A DNA stretch of 64,000 nucleotides. It comes from Euglena gracilis (lineage: Eukaryota > Euglenida > Euglenophyceae > Euglenales). Shown piece by piece: positions 19,850-28,664 of this stretch. The position numbers were made by a program, and so were the translations under genes. The stretch covers positions 5,264,504 to 5,328,503 of the forward strand of contig CP154957.1 of assembly GCA_039621445.1 (NCBI GenBank), given 5' to 3'. How positions within the stretch are numbered: the stretch's first letter is position 1; each line of letters begins with the position of its first letter. Under the pieces are notes generated by a model. The model was not told the origin of the DNA and ran no database searches. It was given only the letters and a program-made list of their open reading frames with translations.

Positions 19850-21814
19850 TTGGAAAAGCCTGGCGTCAAACCGTACTGGGTAGCGGGGGTTGTATTTGTG
19901 GGGCTGCTGCTGCTGCTGCCGTTCCTTGCCTGCCAATTCGCCAGAGTGCCTGCTGCGCAGTGGACCAAGACGCTGGCGGAGGCTGGGTACGTGGAGACTA
20001 CACCGTCGGAGGCGAGCCGACGGATGGCAGCGGATGTCTCTGCCCCTGTCCTTCACACTGACACTGATACTGTGGAGGCAGGAGGAGGCTGGCGCCCAAT
20101 GCCGGAAGCCAGAGGCGAGCGGCAGCCAGGGGCAGAGCAGACCCCCCCAGCCGGCAAAGGGAAGACAACGGCCGGGAGAGAGCGGGGGGGCGGAGGCCAC
20201 ACAGACAAGCCAGCGGCCCAAGGGGGCCACCAGCCACCCCCCGCCCCCAGCCAGCGAGGGCAGGCAGACAGCCAGGGCAGCCAGGCACCCCCCCACCCAG
20301 GGGAACCAAAACCACCCCGCCCCCCCGGGGGGAACCGAAGCCAGACGGGCCCCCAAGGGGGCACCGAGCGAAGCCACCCCCCCCCCCCGGGGGGGAACCG
20401 AAGCCAGCCAGGCCCCGCCAGGGGGAACCGAAGCCCGCCAGGCCCCCCCAGGGGGAACCGAAGCCCCCCCCCCCCCCCCGGGGGGAACCGAAGCCAGCCA
20501 GGCCCCCCCAGGGGGGAACCGAAGCCAGCCAGGCCCCCCCAGGGGGAACCGAAGCCACCCCCCCCCCCGGGGGAACCGAAGCCACCCGGGCCCCCCCGGG
20601 GGGAACCGAAGCCAGCCGCCCCCCCCCCCCAGGGGGCACCGAACAGCCAAAGCCCCCCCAGGGGGCACCAGCAAGACGAGAGGCCCCAGAGGGCCACCGA
20701 GCCAGGGCCCCCCAGAGGGCCACCGAGAGGCCCCAGAGGGCCACCGAGAGGCCCCAGAGGACCACCGAGCCAAGACCCCCCCCAGGAGGCCCCAGAAGGC
20801 CACCGAGCCAGGCCCCCCCCCAGGGGCCCCAGAGGGCCGCTAATCCGGGCCCCTCCCCATGGGGCCCCAGAGGGCCACCGAGCCAGGACCCCCCCCCCCA
20901 GGAGGCCCCAGAGGGCCACCAAGTCAGGCCCCCCCCCCGGGGCCCAGAGGCCACAAACCCAACACCCCCCCCCCCCCCCCGGGTGCCCAGAGGCCACCAA
21001 CCAAGGCCGCCCCCCACCAGGGGGCCCGGAGAGCACGACCAAAGACCCCCCACACACCAAGGCAGAAGACCCCAGGGGGACCCCCCGGGCAAAAAAAAAA
21101 CGCTCCCGGACCCCCCCGGGCCGAAAAAAAAAAGCGCCCCCCCCCAAGAGCACAAAAAAAAAAAAAGCCCCCCCCCCCCAGGGGCGCCCACACCCACCGG
21201 AGCCCCAGAGCGCCAAACGAGAACCGAAGAGGACGCAAGGAGCACCCCCCCCCAGAGCGCCACAAGAGAACCGAGCAGGCGCAAGGGAGAGAAAGGCCCG
21301 CCCCCCCCCCCCCAGCCAGCCAGGCCAGGCAGGGGGCAAAGGAGGCGAGCCGAAGAGACACCCCAGGCACCAGAAAGACCCAAGGGAGCCCAAGGGACCG
21401 CCCCCCCCCCCCACCAACCCGGGGGCGCACAGCCCCCCCGAAAGGCTCAATGCTCCGGGCTCTGCCACCAGCCTGCAGGTCGGTGCGGCGCGGCTGCCAA
21501 GCCACCCAGCAGGACAGCGGCCCCCGACCAGAGCCCGGAGGAGTTCCACCCCCACCCAAGGCGCCCACAGGAGCCTGCGGCCGGCCTGCCAGCAGACCGC
21601 CCGGGGACCAACGCCAGCCCCCGACCAAGCTCCTGTGGCGCGCGACGCCACACACGAGGGGCGCCCCAGGGCACCAAACGCCAAAGGCCAAGGCCGAGGC
21701 CAAGGCCACACCCCTGCCCTCCTTATACCCGAACCGCCCCGATGTTTGTTTGTACAGTTTGTTTACTTCGCCGATGAGGTGCGCATCGCCCCCCGCTCCC
21801 GCCTCCGAGGTTAG
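19850..21814 (+). CDS. ORF with one hydrophobic segment and a Pro/Gly/Arg repeat tail
   Basis: The frame starts MEKPGVKPYW and has a strong hydrophobic stretch, VFVGLLLLLPFLACQF, at residues 15-30, like a transmembrane helix or signal anchor. About 60 ordinary residues follow, then about 550 residues of PGGNRSQPGPPRG-like repeats that mirror a DNA minisatellite. Placed after pol and before the right repeat, it sits where some chromoviruses carry an env-like ORF. Only the first 90 residues look protein-like. The rest is open in several frames on both strands because of the repeat. An env-like role is speculation. Confidence 0.3.
   Translation: MEKPGVKPYWVAGVVFVGLLLLLPFLACQFARVPAAQWTKTLAEAGYVETTPSEASRRMAADVSAPVLHTDTDTVEAGGGWRPMPEARGERQPGAEQTPPAGKGKTTAGRERGGGGHTDKPAAQGGHQPPPAPSQRGQADSQGSQAPPHPGEPKPPRPPGGNRSQTGPQGGTERSHPPPPGGNRSQPGPARGNRSPPGPPRGNRSPPPPPGGNRSQPGPPRGEPKPARPPQGEPKPPPPPGEPKPPGPPRGEPKPAAPPPQGAPNSQSPPRGHQQDERPQRATEPGPPRGPPRGPRGPPRGPRGPPSQDPPQEAPEGHRARPPPRGPRGPLIRAPPHGAPEGHRARTPPPRRPQRATKSGPPPGAQRPQTQHPPPPPGCPEATNQGRPPPGGPESTTKDPPHTKAEDPRGTPRAKKKRSRTPPGRKKKAPPPKSTKKKKAPPPQGRPHPPEPQSAKREPKRTQGAPPPRAPQENRAGARERKARPPPPSQPGQAGGKGGEPKRHPRHQKDPREPKGPPPPPTNPGAHSPPERLNAPGSATSLQVGAARLPSHPAGQRPPTRARRSSTPTQGAHRSLRPACQQTARGPTPAPDQAPVARDATHEGRPRAPNAKGQGRGQGHTPALLIPEPPRCLFVQFVYFADEVRIAPRSRLRG
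20310..20965. repeat. GC-rich minisatellite
   Basis: Tandem units of about 30-34 bp share the core gggggaaccgaagcc joined by C runs (20328-20620). They grade into units with gagggccaccgag (20690-20960). Unit length varies mainly through the C/G runs. Very long open frames on both strands here are by-products of this repeat. Confidence 0.85.
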
Positions 21815-22464
21815 CCGAAGGCAGGCGAGGCCGGTTGCCTCGGTAGGAAGGGGAGTGTGGGCGGCGGGAGGCGGCCTGGCGCCTGCGCACTGGAATTAGC
21901 GAACATTCTGCTCCATTCCGCTACTTTTTTTTTACCTGTGTACTTTTCCCCCCCAGGTTCTCTCTTCCGAATGTTTCGTTCAAAGAATTGTGCATGCTGA
22001 ATCAAGAAGAATCAAAATATCAATCTGAGTTCAATAAAACAATTGTCCAAGAAATTCAAAAAAGACAATCCGGAAGGCCAAGCAAAAGGGGAACCCAAGG
22101 CAGCAATTCAAATTCAAAAAAGAAGGGCAACCGGCGCTGGGAAGCAAGGTGAAGGTGTTCTTCCGCCCCCCCCCCGCTACCCTTTTTTAAATTCAATCCA
22201 GGCTTTTCCTCCCCCCCCCTACTGCTTCAGAGGCACCCCCAAGGAGTTGGCCAAAAATACCGTCCCCCCCCCAATTTTTGAATTATTTGGCTGCCAGAAC
22301 CCAGGTTCTGGCTGAATTCAGGGACCGAAAGACACAAAAAAAGGGAATTTTTGGGGCGCGTGTGCCTATTTTTACCGGAGCGCCGGGTGACTGTTTTTCC
22401 CCACTCGGCCTGCGGGGGAGCCCATTACGCGCACGGTCACCGAACCGGCGAGAGGGGAAAACTC
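21815..22464. other. noncoding end of the chromovirus interior, purine tract at its right edge
   Basis: No gene is recognised. A purine-rich run, agaggggaaaa (22451-22461), lies three bases before the right repeat at 22465, as expected for a polypurine tract if the repeats are LTRs. Confidence 0.4.
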
Positions 22465-23355
22465 TGGGTCCATAAAGGGTTCAGGATACAGGAACCTAAA
22501 ATCTAACCCCCTGGTCCCCAATATCAAAGACGAAAGACATATTCCAAAGGGGAGGTTTTTGTGTTGGTCCCCCATGGTACCCCCTCACGAATGACCCATG
22601 GCGAAAGCGAATTTGGGAATTGGATGAACCCCAGAATATGGGAAACGGTGGTGGAAGTGGACAATTTTCAGGTGGAAAAGGGAGGGGAGGGTTGACACGC
22701 ATTTTGCAGCCCCTCATTTTTCCCAAGTGGAAAAAAGTGAATTTTTTTAATTTTCTTCCGCCCGTTTGGGGAAAGAGAAGGAAAAATGGGTTGAACGGTG
22801 GACCAATGAAAATTTTGAGTCTGCAGATTTTACCAAAGGCACAAAATCTTACGTTTTTTTTTGACAAGTGTGGGAGGTGGAATCCATTCAATTTAATGGG
22901 TTGTGTTGTGTGGAAGAAAGAAATGAAGTTGGATTGAACAAAATGGGGATGAGCCCCACTCATTTGGAGGCAGGAGAGCCATAAACCCAGCTACCCATCA
23001 GCAGGTCGCACAATTCATCCAAAATTTCCATGGGATGGAAAATGGTCGTCAACCCAGCCTACAACTCAACAAAAACACTTGCTGGGAGAAAAAACATCCA
23101 TGGCATCTCTCACAGTCTCTCTGGTCCTCCACTCTGATCTTGTTGTTGGTGGACATACCCTGGGGGGGCCTCTGTGGCCCCCCCTTGGGTTGATCTTCCC
23201 CTTACATGGGCAAAACAAAAATTTTTGACAGGGGACCACTGTGGGTCTGTCGCTGTCCTCCTCCGCAAGGTCACTGTCCGTACCTTGTCCCCCTTTTCCA
23301 AGTAAAGGGCCTCTGTGGGTCCCTTTGGGGGGTCTTCCTGGGGCTGGGCCATGTA

Positions 23356-24910
23356 CAGTAGGGGAACTAAATAGTGGGACAGTCCACCGGAACTAAATAG
23401 TGGGACACTCAAAAAAAAAAGAAGTTCCCCCTGAAACTCACTCGAGCTGCACAAGATTTTTTTAGCTGCGAGGACTACAGTGTCTATCGTTCTCGCATGA
23501 ATAATTTCTGGCATTTGCCATTCAAAGGATGGCAATGTGCTGTAGAAAGGCTTCAATAACCTGTGCTCCGTGAGAGTCCAGGGCAGCCACAATGCGGCTG
23601 GGCATGGATTCATACAAAACCCCAATTTGCTGGGGAGCAACATCTGTGAAAGCACGCTGGAGTGTGGACCACAGTTCGTTTCGGTTTGAGAAAATGCAGA
23701 ATTCCAGCTTTGCGGTCACCAAAGGCAATATGTGTAAGGGAAGCTGTGTGAAATTGACTGTGATTTTGGGCCACCTTTGGCCACTTTGTCCTAAAAATGG
23801 GTCACTTTTGGTCACTCTGGCCACTTCTTGGCACATGCACGCACAGAGCACACATGCCTGCCTGCACGCATGCATACACACACAGATCGCACATTGACAC
23901 ATTTTTTTTCACAACTGAATGCATTTGTTGCTGGTGACCAAATTATCGCTGCCATCAGATATCTGAACACCCCCACACCAATTTTGCCCTTGTAGGGTCT
24001 CGAAAAACGAAAAACGAAAAAACGAACCCGGCACCTGGCCACCGATGAGCCCCGACCTAAACCCAATCAAGCACATATGGCCGTTGGTGACCGCAAAGCT
24101 GGAATTCTGCATTTTCTCAAACCGAAACGAACTGTGGTCCACACTCCAGCGCGCTTTCACAGATGTTGCTCCCCAGCAAATTGGGGTTTTGTGTGAATCT
24201 ATGCCCAGCCGCATTGTGGCTGCCCTGGACTCTCACGGAGAGCAGGGGGGGGGGGAAATGCGTTTCGTATTTTTTCGCATTTTTGCGCATTTTTTGCGCA
24301 TTTTTTCGAATTTTCCAAAAATGCGCATTTTTGCGCATTTTTGCGCATTTTTTCGTTTTTTTCAGCACATTTTTTTGCTTTTTGGCACATTTTTTCGTGA
24401 TTTTCCAAAATTTTTGCATTTTTTGACCATTTTTGCAATTTTTGGCAAAAATTTGAAATTTTTGACTTTTTTTGAAACATACACTTTCCTCATTATTCTA
24501 CATAATTTCTTTAAATTTGGTGCCATTTTTGCATGTTTTTGGGTAATTTTTGCATTTTTGTGATTTTTGCGCATTTTTTCTCGGATTTTGCACATTTTTG
24601 CGCATTTTTTCCAAAAATGCGCATTTTTTGCGCATTTTTGCGCATTTTTGCGCATTTTTTCCGAGGCCGGGCGAGCGCATTTCCCCCCCCTCTGCGGAGA
24701 GCCCACAGGTCATTGAAGCCTTCCCACAGCTCATTGCAATCCTTTGAATGGCAAATGCCAGTAGTTATTCATGCGAGAACGACAGACATTGTAGTCTTTG
24801 CAGCTAAATAAGTCTTGTGCAGCTCGAGTGAGTGTCGGGGGGGACTTCGTTTTTTGAGTGTCCCACTATTTAGTTCCGGTGGACTGTCCCACTATTTAGT
24901 TCCCCTACTG
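23356..24910. mobile_element. foldback Tc1/mariner-like element, copy 1
   Basis: Termini CAGTAGGGGAACTAAATAG and its reverse complement, each extended by a second GGAACTAAATAGTGGGACA block, lie between TA dinucleotides (23354-23355 and 24911-24912). Both halves encode the same C-terminal piece of a Tc1-type transposase in opposite directions (minus strand about 23522-23690, plus strand about 24045-24240), so the element is a large inverted repeat. The plus-strand half has SPDLNPIKHIW, where Tc1 DD34E enzymes have Glu after NPI; here it is Lys. No full transposase is present, so mobilisation was in trans. An A/T- and G-rich element is nested in the right half. Confidence 0.87.
24244..24694. 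mobile_element. nested element with 8-bp target duplication, copy 1
   Basis: A 451-bp block starts with a G run followed by aaatgcg and ends cgcattt plus a C run and tctg. The 8 bp cggagagc occurs directly on both sides (24236-24243 and 24695-24702). Inside are many gcgcattttt units in both orientations, so it is strongly self-complementary. An 8-bp duplication and CAG-type ends fit a hAT-like non-autonomous element. Insertion broke the transposase remnant of the host element. Confidence 0.7.
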
Positions 24911-24938
24911 TAGAAATGCCTTATTGGGCTGCAGCTGG

Positions 24939-25655
24939 TTAGCTTCTGGCCCCCAGGGCTTGTAAAGTGATGCCCCCAGTGGGCTTGAAATTGTTGGGCG
25001 TATGGCCTTGGACCCCATGGCCTAGCTTCTCTTTGCCTTTGGCTTGATTTGACGTGGGTCTCCAGCTGCATTGGAAGCCTTGGGGGGCCTTTGTGGGCCC
25101 CCATTTTCCCCCTTGGGGGGGTTGATGACGGGAGACATTTTGGTGGTTTTTGGAAGAATTTTTTTGCCCCGTCCAGTGGGCATGTGCTTGCAGAATTGGC
25201 CTCGAAGGCCTGGTCGATGTTGTCCCCCTTTGCCCACATTCCATCTGCCGGTACTGGGGCTTTGAATTTCAGGGGACTTCGGTGGATGTCCACCTTGGGG
25301 CCTCCATTGTTGCCCCTTGTGGGTGACTGGGCCCACCTTCTGGCACGATGGGTTTGATCCTTGATGCCGTCTTTCCAAATGTCTTTGACGTCTTCTGGGT
25401 TTCTTCTGTCTCATCTTGCTTTATGTTTGGGCCCCAATTCCAAGGTTTTTCGGCCCGCATTGGGCCGGAGGTTCCTTCCTCCTTCGGATCTCTTGGACCA
25501 CTGTGGTCCACAGTCCGTGGCCGTCCCTGGGTGGGGTTTTTTGTTGAAAATATTTGACGCAGAGCCACGGGGGGCAGGGGCGGCCACGGTTCGCCACGTG
25601 TCGTCCGCACCACCACGTTCTCCAGTTGCTGCGGTTGCTGCTTCGGGTAGTTCAC
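24939..25655 (-). pseudogene. Pro/Gln/Gly-rich frame running from the outer flank into the right repeat
   Basis: One minus-strand frame is open from 25655 to 24939 except for a single TAA/TGA-type stop near 25268. It encodes hydrophilic sequence such as TRGEPWPPLPP, RTVDHSGPRDPKEEG and RHQPPQGGKWGPTKAP. It crosses the 25137 edge without a break in character. This suggests the repeat was once internal to a longer gene or retroelement ORF. No domain recognised. Confidence 0.3.
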
Positions 25656-26439
25656 ATCGACTGGATAATCCCAAATTCTTCCCCACAGCTTTGCTCATTT
25701 GAGTCAAGTTGAGATTGTATATTGTAAATTGATGTTCGTCCAGCTTGTGTCCCTCTGGATATTCGTTTGATATTGACTTCTTCTCTTGGTTCGCCTTCGT
25801 TTGTGGACTCTGTTCCTGTCCGCTGGTTTTCGCAGGGCAAATTTAGGAATCAGCCAGCCCCGGCGAAAAAAGGCACTAGGCGTGACCTCCAAGCCCAGCA
25901 CGCAAAAACAATCACTGCAGACCGCCGGCGAGCAAGGCGTAGCCTCACAATGGCAAAGTGCGGAGCCCGAGGTGTCGCCCAGTTCGGCCCTTGGCCCCAA
26001 GCGTGGCCCTTGAGGGTGGCCCTTGACAAGGAAAAGCCACAAGGGCAAAGTGCGGGGCCCAGGATTTTTCCCAGCTGAATAAAAAGCCAAAAACCCAGCT
26101 GATTCCTCAAGCAAAAAAAAAAACCCAGTACCCCACAAGAAACGACAAATTGCGAGTTCGTGGTCGCTTGTGCCAACCAACTGTCACCCGAGAGGAATAT
26201 ACAGTTAATGACGATTGACAGAGGGCAGCGACTAAAAACTGCGGGTTCAGAGAGAAATACATGCGGCGGCTGATCAAAGAGGGTTTGTCCCAGTGATCAA
26301 CACATTGATTGTGATGAATATGGAAATTCACAAATTCAATGGTGTCGATGTTGTTCAAACCACATTTAATTATAAACAGAGGGATTTTTTGGAGGGGGCA
26401 AACCTTTGGGGGTGAGACATGGGGTGGTGAATATATATA
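25656..26439. other. no gene recognised
   Basis: Short biased ORFs only. A minus-strand frame at 25652-25840 has ordinary composition (REEVNIKRISRGTQAGR) and may belong to the decayed gene just to its left. Short blocks (aaagtgcgg followed by ggc/agc) recur from the 9.8-10.7 kb region. Confidence 0.35.
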
Positions 26440-28002
26440 CAGTAGGGGAACTAAATAGTGGGACAGTCCACCGGAACTAAATAGTGGGACACTCAAAAAA
26501 CGAAGTCCCCCCCGACACTCACTCGAGCTGCACAAGATTTATTTAGCTGCAAAGACTACAATGTCTATCGCTCTCGCATGAATAACTACTGGCATTTGCC
26601 ATTCAAAGGATTGCAATGAGCTGTGGGAAGGCTTCAATGACCTGTGGGCTCTCCGCAGAGGGGGGGGGGGGAATGCGCTCGCCCGGCCTCGGAAAAAATG
26701 CGCAAAAATGCGCAAAAATGCGCAAAAAATGCGCATTTTTGGAAAAAATGCGCAAAAATGTGCAAAATCCGAGAAAAAATGCGCAAAAAATCACAAAAAT
26801 GCAAAAATTACCCAAAAACATGCAAAAATGGCACCAAATTTGAAGAAATTATGTAGAATAATGAGGAAAGTGTATGTTTCAAAAAAAGTCAAAAATTTCA
26901 AATTTTTGCCAAAAATTGCAAAAATGGTCAAAAAATGCAAAAATTTTGGAAAATCACGAAAAAATGTGCCAAAAAGCAAAAAAATGTGCTGAAAACAACG
27001 AAAAAATGCGCAAAAATGCGCAAAAATGCGCATTTTTGGAAAATTCGAAAAAATGCGCAAAAAATGCGCAAAAATGCGAAAAAATGCGAAACGCATTTCC
27101 CCCCCCCCCCTGCTCTCCGTGAGAGTCCAGGGCAGCCACAATGCGGCTGGGCATAGATTCACACAAAACCCCAATTTGCTGGGGAGCAACATCTGTGAAA
27201 GCGCGCTGGAGTGTGGACCACAGTTCGTTTCGGTTTGAGAAAATGCAGAATTCCAGCTTTGCGGTCACCAACGGCCATATGTGCTTGATTGGGTTTAGGT
27301 CGGGGCTCATCGGTGGCCAGGTGCCGGGTTCGTTTTTTCGTTTTTCGTTTTTCGAGACCCTACAAGGGCAAAATTGGTGTGGGGGTGTTCAGATATCTGA
27401 TGGCAGCGATAATTTGGTCACAAACAGCAACAAATGCATTCAGTTGTGAAAAAAAATGTGTCAATGTGCGATCTGTGTGTGTATGCATGCGTGCAGGCAG
27501 GCATGTGTGCTCTGTGCGTGCATGTGCCAAGAAGTGGCCAGAGTGACCAAAAGTGACCCATTTTTTGGACAAAGTGGCCAAAGGTGGCCCAAAATCACAG
27601 TCCATTTCACACAGCTTCCCTTACACATATTGCCGTTGGTGACCGCAAAGCTGGAATTCTGCATTTTCTCAAGCCGAAACGAACTGTGGTCCACACTCCA
27701 GCGTGCTTTCACAGATGTTGCTCCCCAGCAAATTGGGGTTTTGTATGAATCCATGCCGAGCCGCATTGTGGCTGCCCTGGACTCTCACGGAGCACAGGTT
27801 ATTGAAGCCTTGCTACAGCACATTGCCATCCTTTGAATGGCAAATGCCAGAAATTATTCATGCGAGAACGATAGACACTGTAGTCCTCGCAGCTAAAAAA
27901 ATCTTGTGCAGCTCGAGTGAGTTTCAGGGGGAACTTCTTTTTTTTTTGAGTGTCCCACTATTTAGTTCCGGTGGACTGTCCCACTATTTAGTTCCCCTAC
28001 TG
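26440..28002. mobile_element. foldback Tc1/mariner-like element, copy 2 (inverted relative to copy 1)
   Basis: Same termini (CAGTAGGGGAAC...) between TA dinucleotides (26438-26439 and 28003-28004). The same two opposed transposase C-terminal pieces and the same nested block are present, in inverse order. Copies 1 and 2 are nearly identical, so the nested insertion came first and the compound element then moved as a unit. They lie 1.5 kb apart in opposite orientation and could recombine to invert the interval. Confidence 0.87.
26656..27111. mobile_element. nested element, copy 2
   Basis: Counterpart of the block at 24244-24694, flanked by gctctccg (26648-26655 and 27112-27119), the reverse complement of the other copy's duplication. 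The gcgcaaaaat units run in both directions. Confidence 0.7.
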
Positions 28003-28622
28003 TATTTGTGCCATGATTAAACTGCAGGGGGGGGGACAACATGGACCCTCAGCAAAAAAAACCAAAAAAACTGCAAAAAAACAATAAAAAAAAACGCAAA
28101 AAAAACAACGCAAATTGCATTTAAAATCCTTTAAAGCTCCCGGTATATCCGCTTTTCCACTGAAGAGGACCTGAAAATTTTTTTGGGTCCGCCAGGGAAA
28201 GTTTTCCAATAAAATAAAGAAATAAATAGCATTTTGTTGACCAAAAAAATGCAAAAATGCCAAATAAATCAAATTTTTTGGTCTCGGGGGAAAATAAGGC
28301 AAAAATGAGGAATTTATCATAATCAAAAATGTTTCCACAAAAATCCAAAAATCACCAAAGAAAACCACAAAAAAACACCCCAAACCCCCCAAATTTTGCC
28401 AAAATCGAAAAACGCAAAAAAAGCACAAAAAAAGCACTTGCGTTCCCCCCTGTTAAACTGCTCAATCTTCGAGAAACCCATAATTGATTCAACCCAGGAG
28501 GTTTGGGTTGCATTTGAGCTGGGACAAACCCAGGCATCCCAATAGCTTTGAGCAATTCGACAACTGGGTGATGAGAAAAGACGACGACTGGGGCAGCAGA
28601 GGCAGGCTCGCTGTGGTTGCAC
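28003..28622. other. A-rich noncoding stretch, likely 3' UTR side of CLPB
   Basis: The A-run-rich 28050-28440 interval keeps Phe-rich frames open on the minus strand; these are composition artefacts. The stretch 28450-28622 follows the proposed CLPB stop codon and may be its 3' untranslated region. Confidence 0.4.
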
Positions 28623-28664
28623 TCACTTCTTGTCGGCTTTCCGAGGCCCCTTCCTCAACACCAC
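28623..28664 (-). CDS. CLPB: CLPB last exon
   Basis: After a ccgcag acceptor, 42 nt encode [13 protein letters not shown] and stop at TGA (28623-28625). The phase fits. The basic tail is plausible for the family's variable C-terminus but is not itself conserved, so this exon is less certain than the others. Confidence 0.6.
   Translation of the reverse strand: MVLRKGPRKADKK

Larger units (their letters stand above)
13601..25137 (+). mobile_element. decayed Ty3/gypsy chromovirus with flanking direct repeats
   Basis: Between the two 1.12-kb repeats lies a GC-rich block (14722-22464) carrying, in order, protease remnant, reverse transcriptase, RNase H, integrase and chromodomain. That is the Ty3/gypsy order and the chromovirus signature. 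Gag and the protease active site are missing. The frame is broken by nonsense changes and at least three frame switches, so the element is dead. If the repeats are LTRs, the element spans 11.5 kb including a later 1.56-kb insertion. If they are not, only 14722-22464 belongs to it. The GC content is far above that of the flanks. Confidence 0.75.
22465..25137 (+). repeat. right copy of the 1.12-kb direct repeat, interrupted by a Tc1-like insertion
   Basis: Starts TGGGTCC like the left copy and ends GAGACA at 25137. Minus 23356-24912 (element plus one TA) it is about 1.12 kb, matching 13601-14721 from end to end. Small differences, such as single-base changes near 22710 and 23092, show some divergence since duplication. 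Confidence 0.75.

Noticed and set aside
20053-21711. 552-codon Gly/Leu/Trp-rich minus-strand ORF and other long frames over 19.8-21.9 kb
   Set aside because: Open in four or more frames at once because of the GC-rich minisatellite and C runs; no domain and no ordinary composition.
24250-24690. Phe/Ile/Ala-rich ORFs (FAHFCAFF type) and their Lys/Asn-rich antisense
   Set aside because: Arise from gcgcattttt repeats of the nested element.
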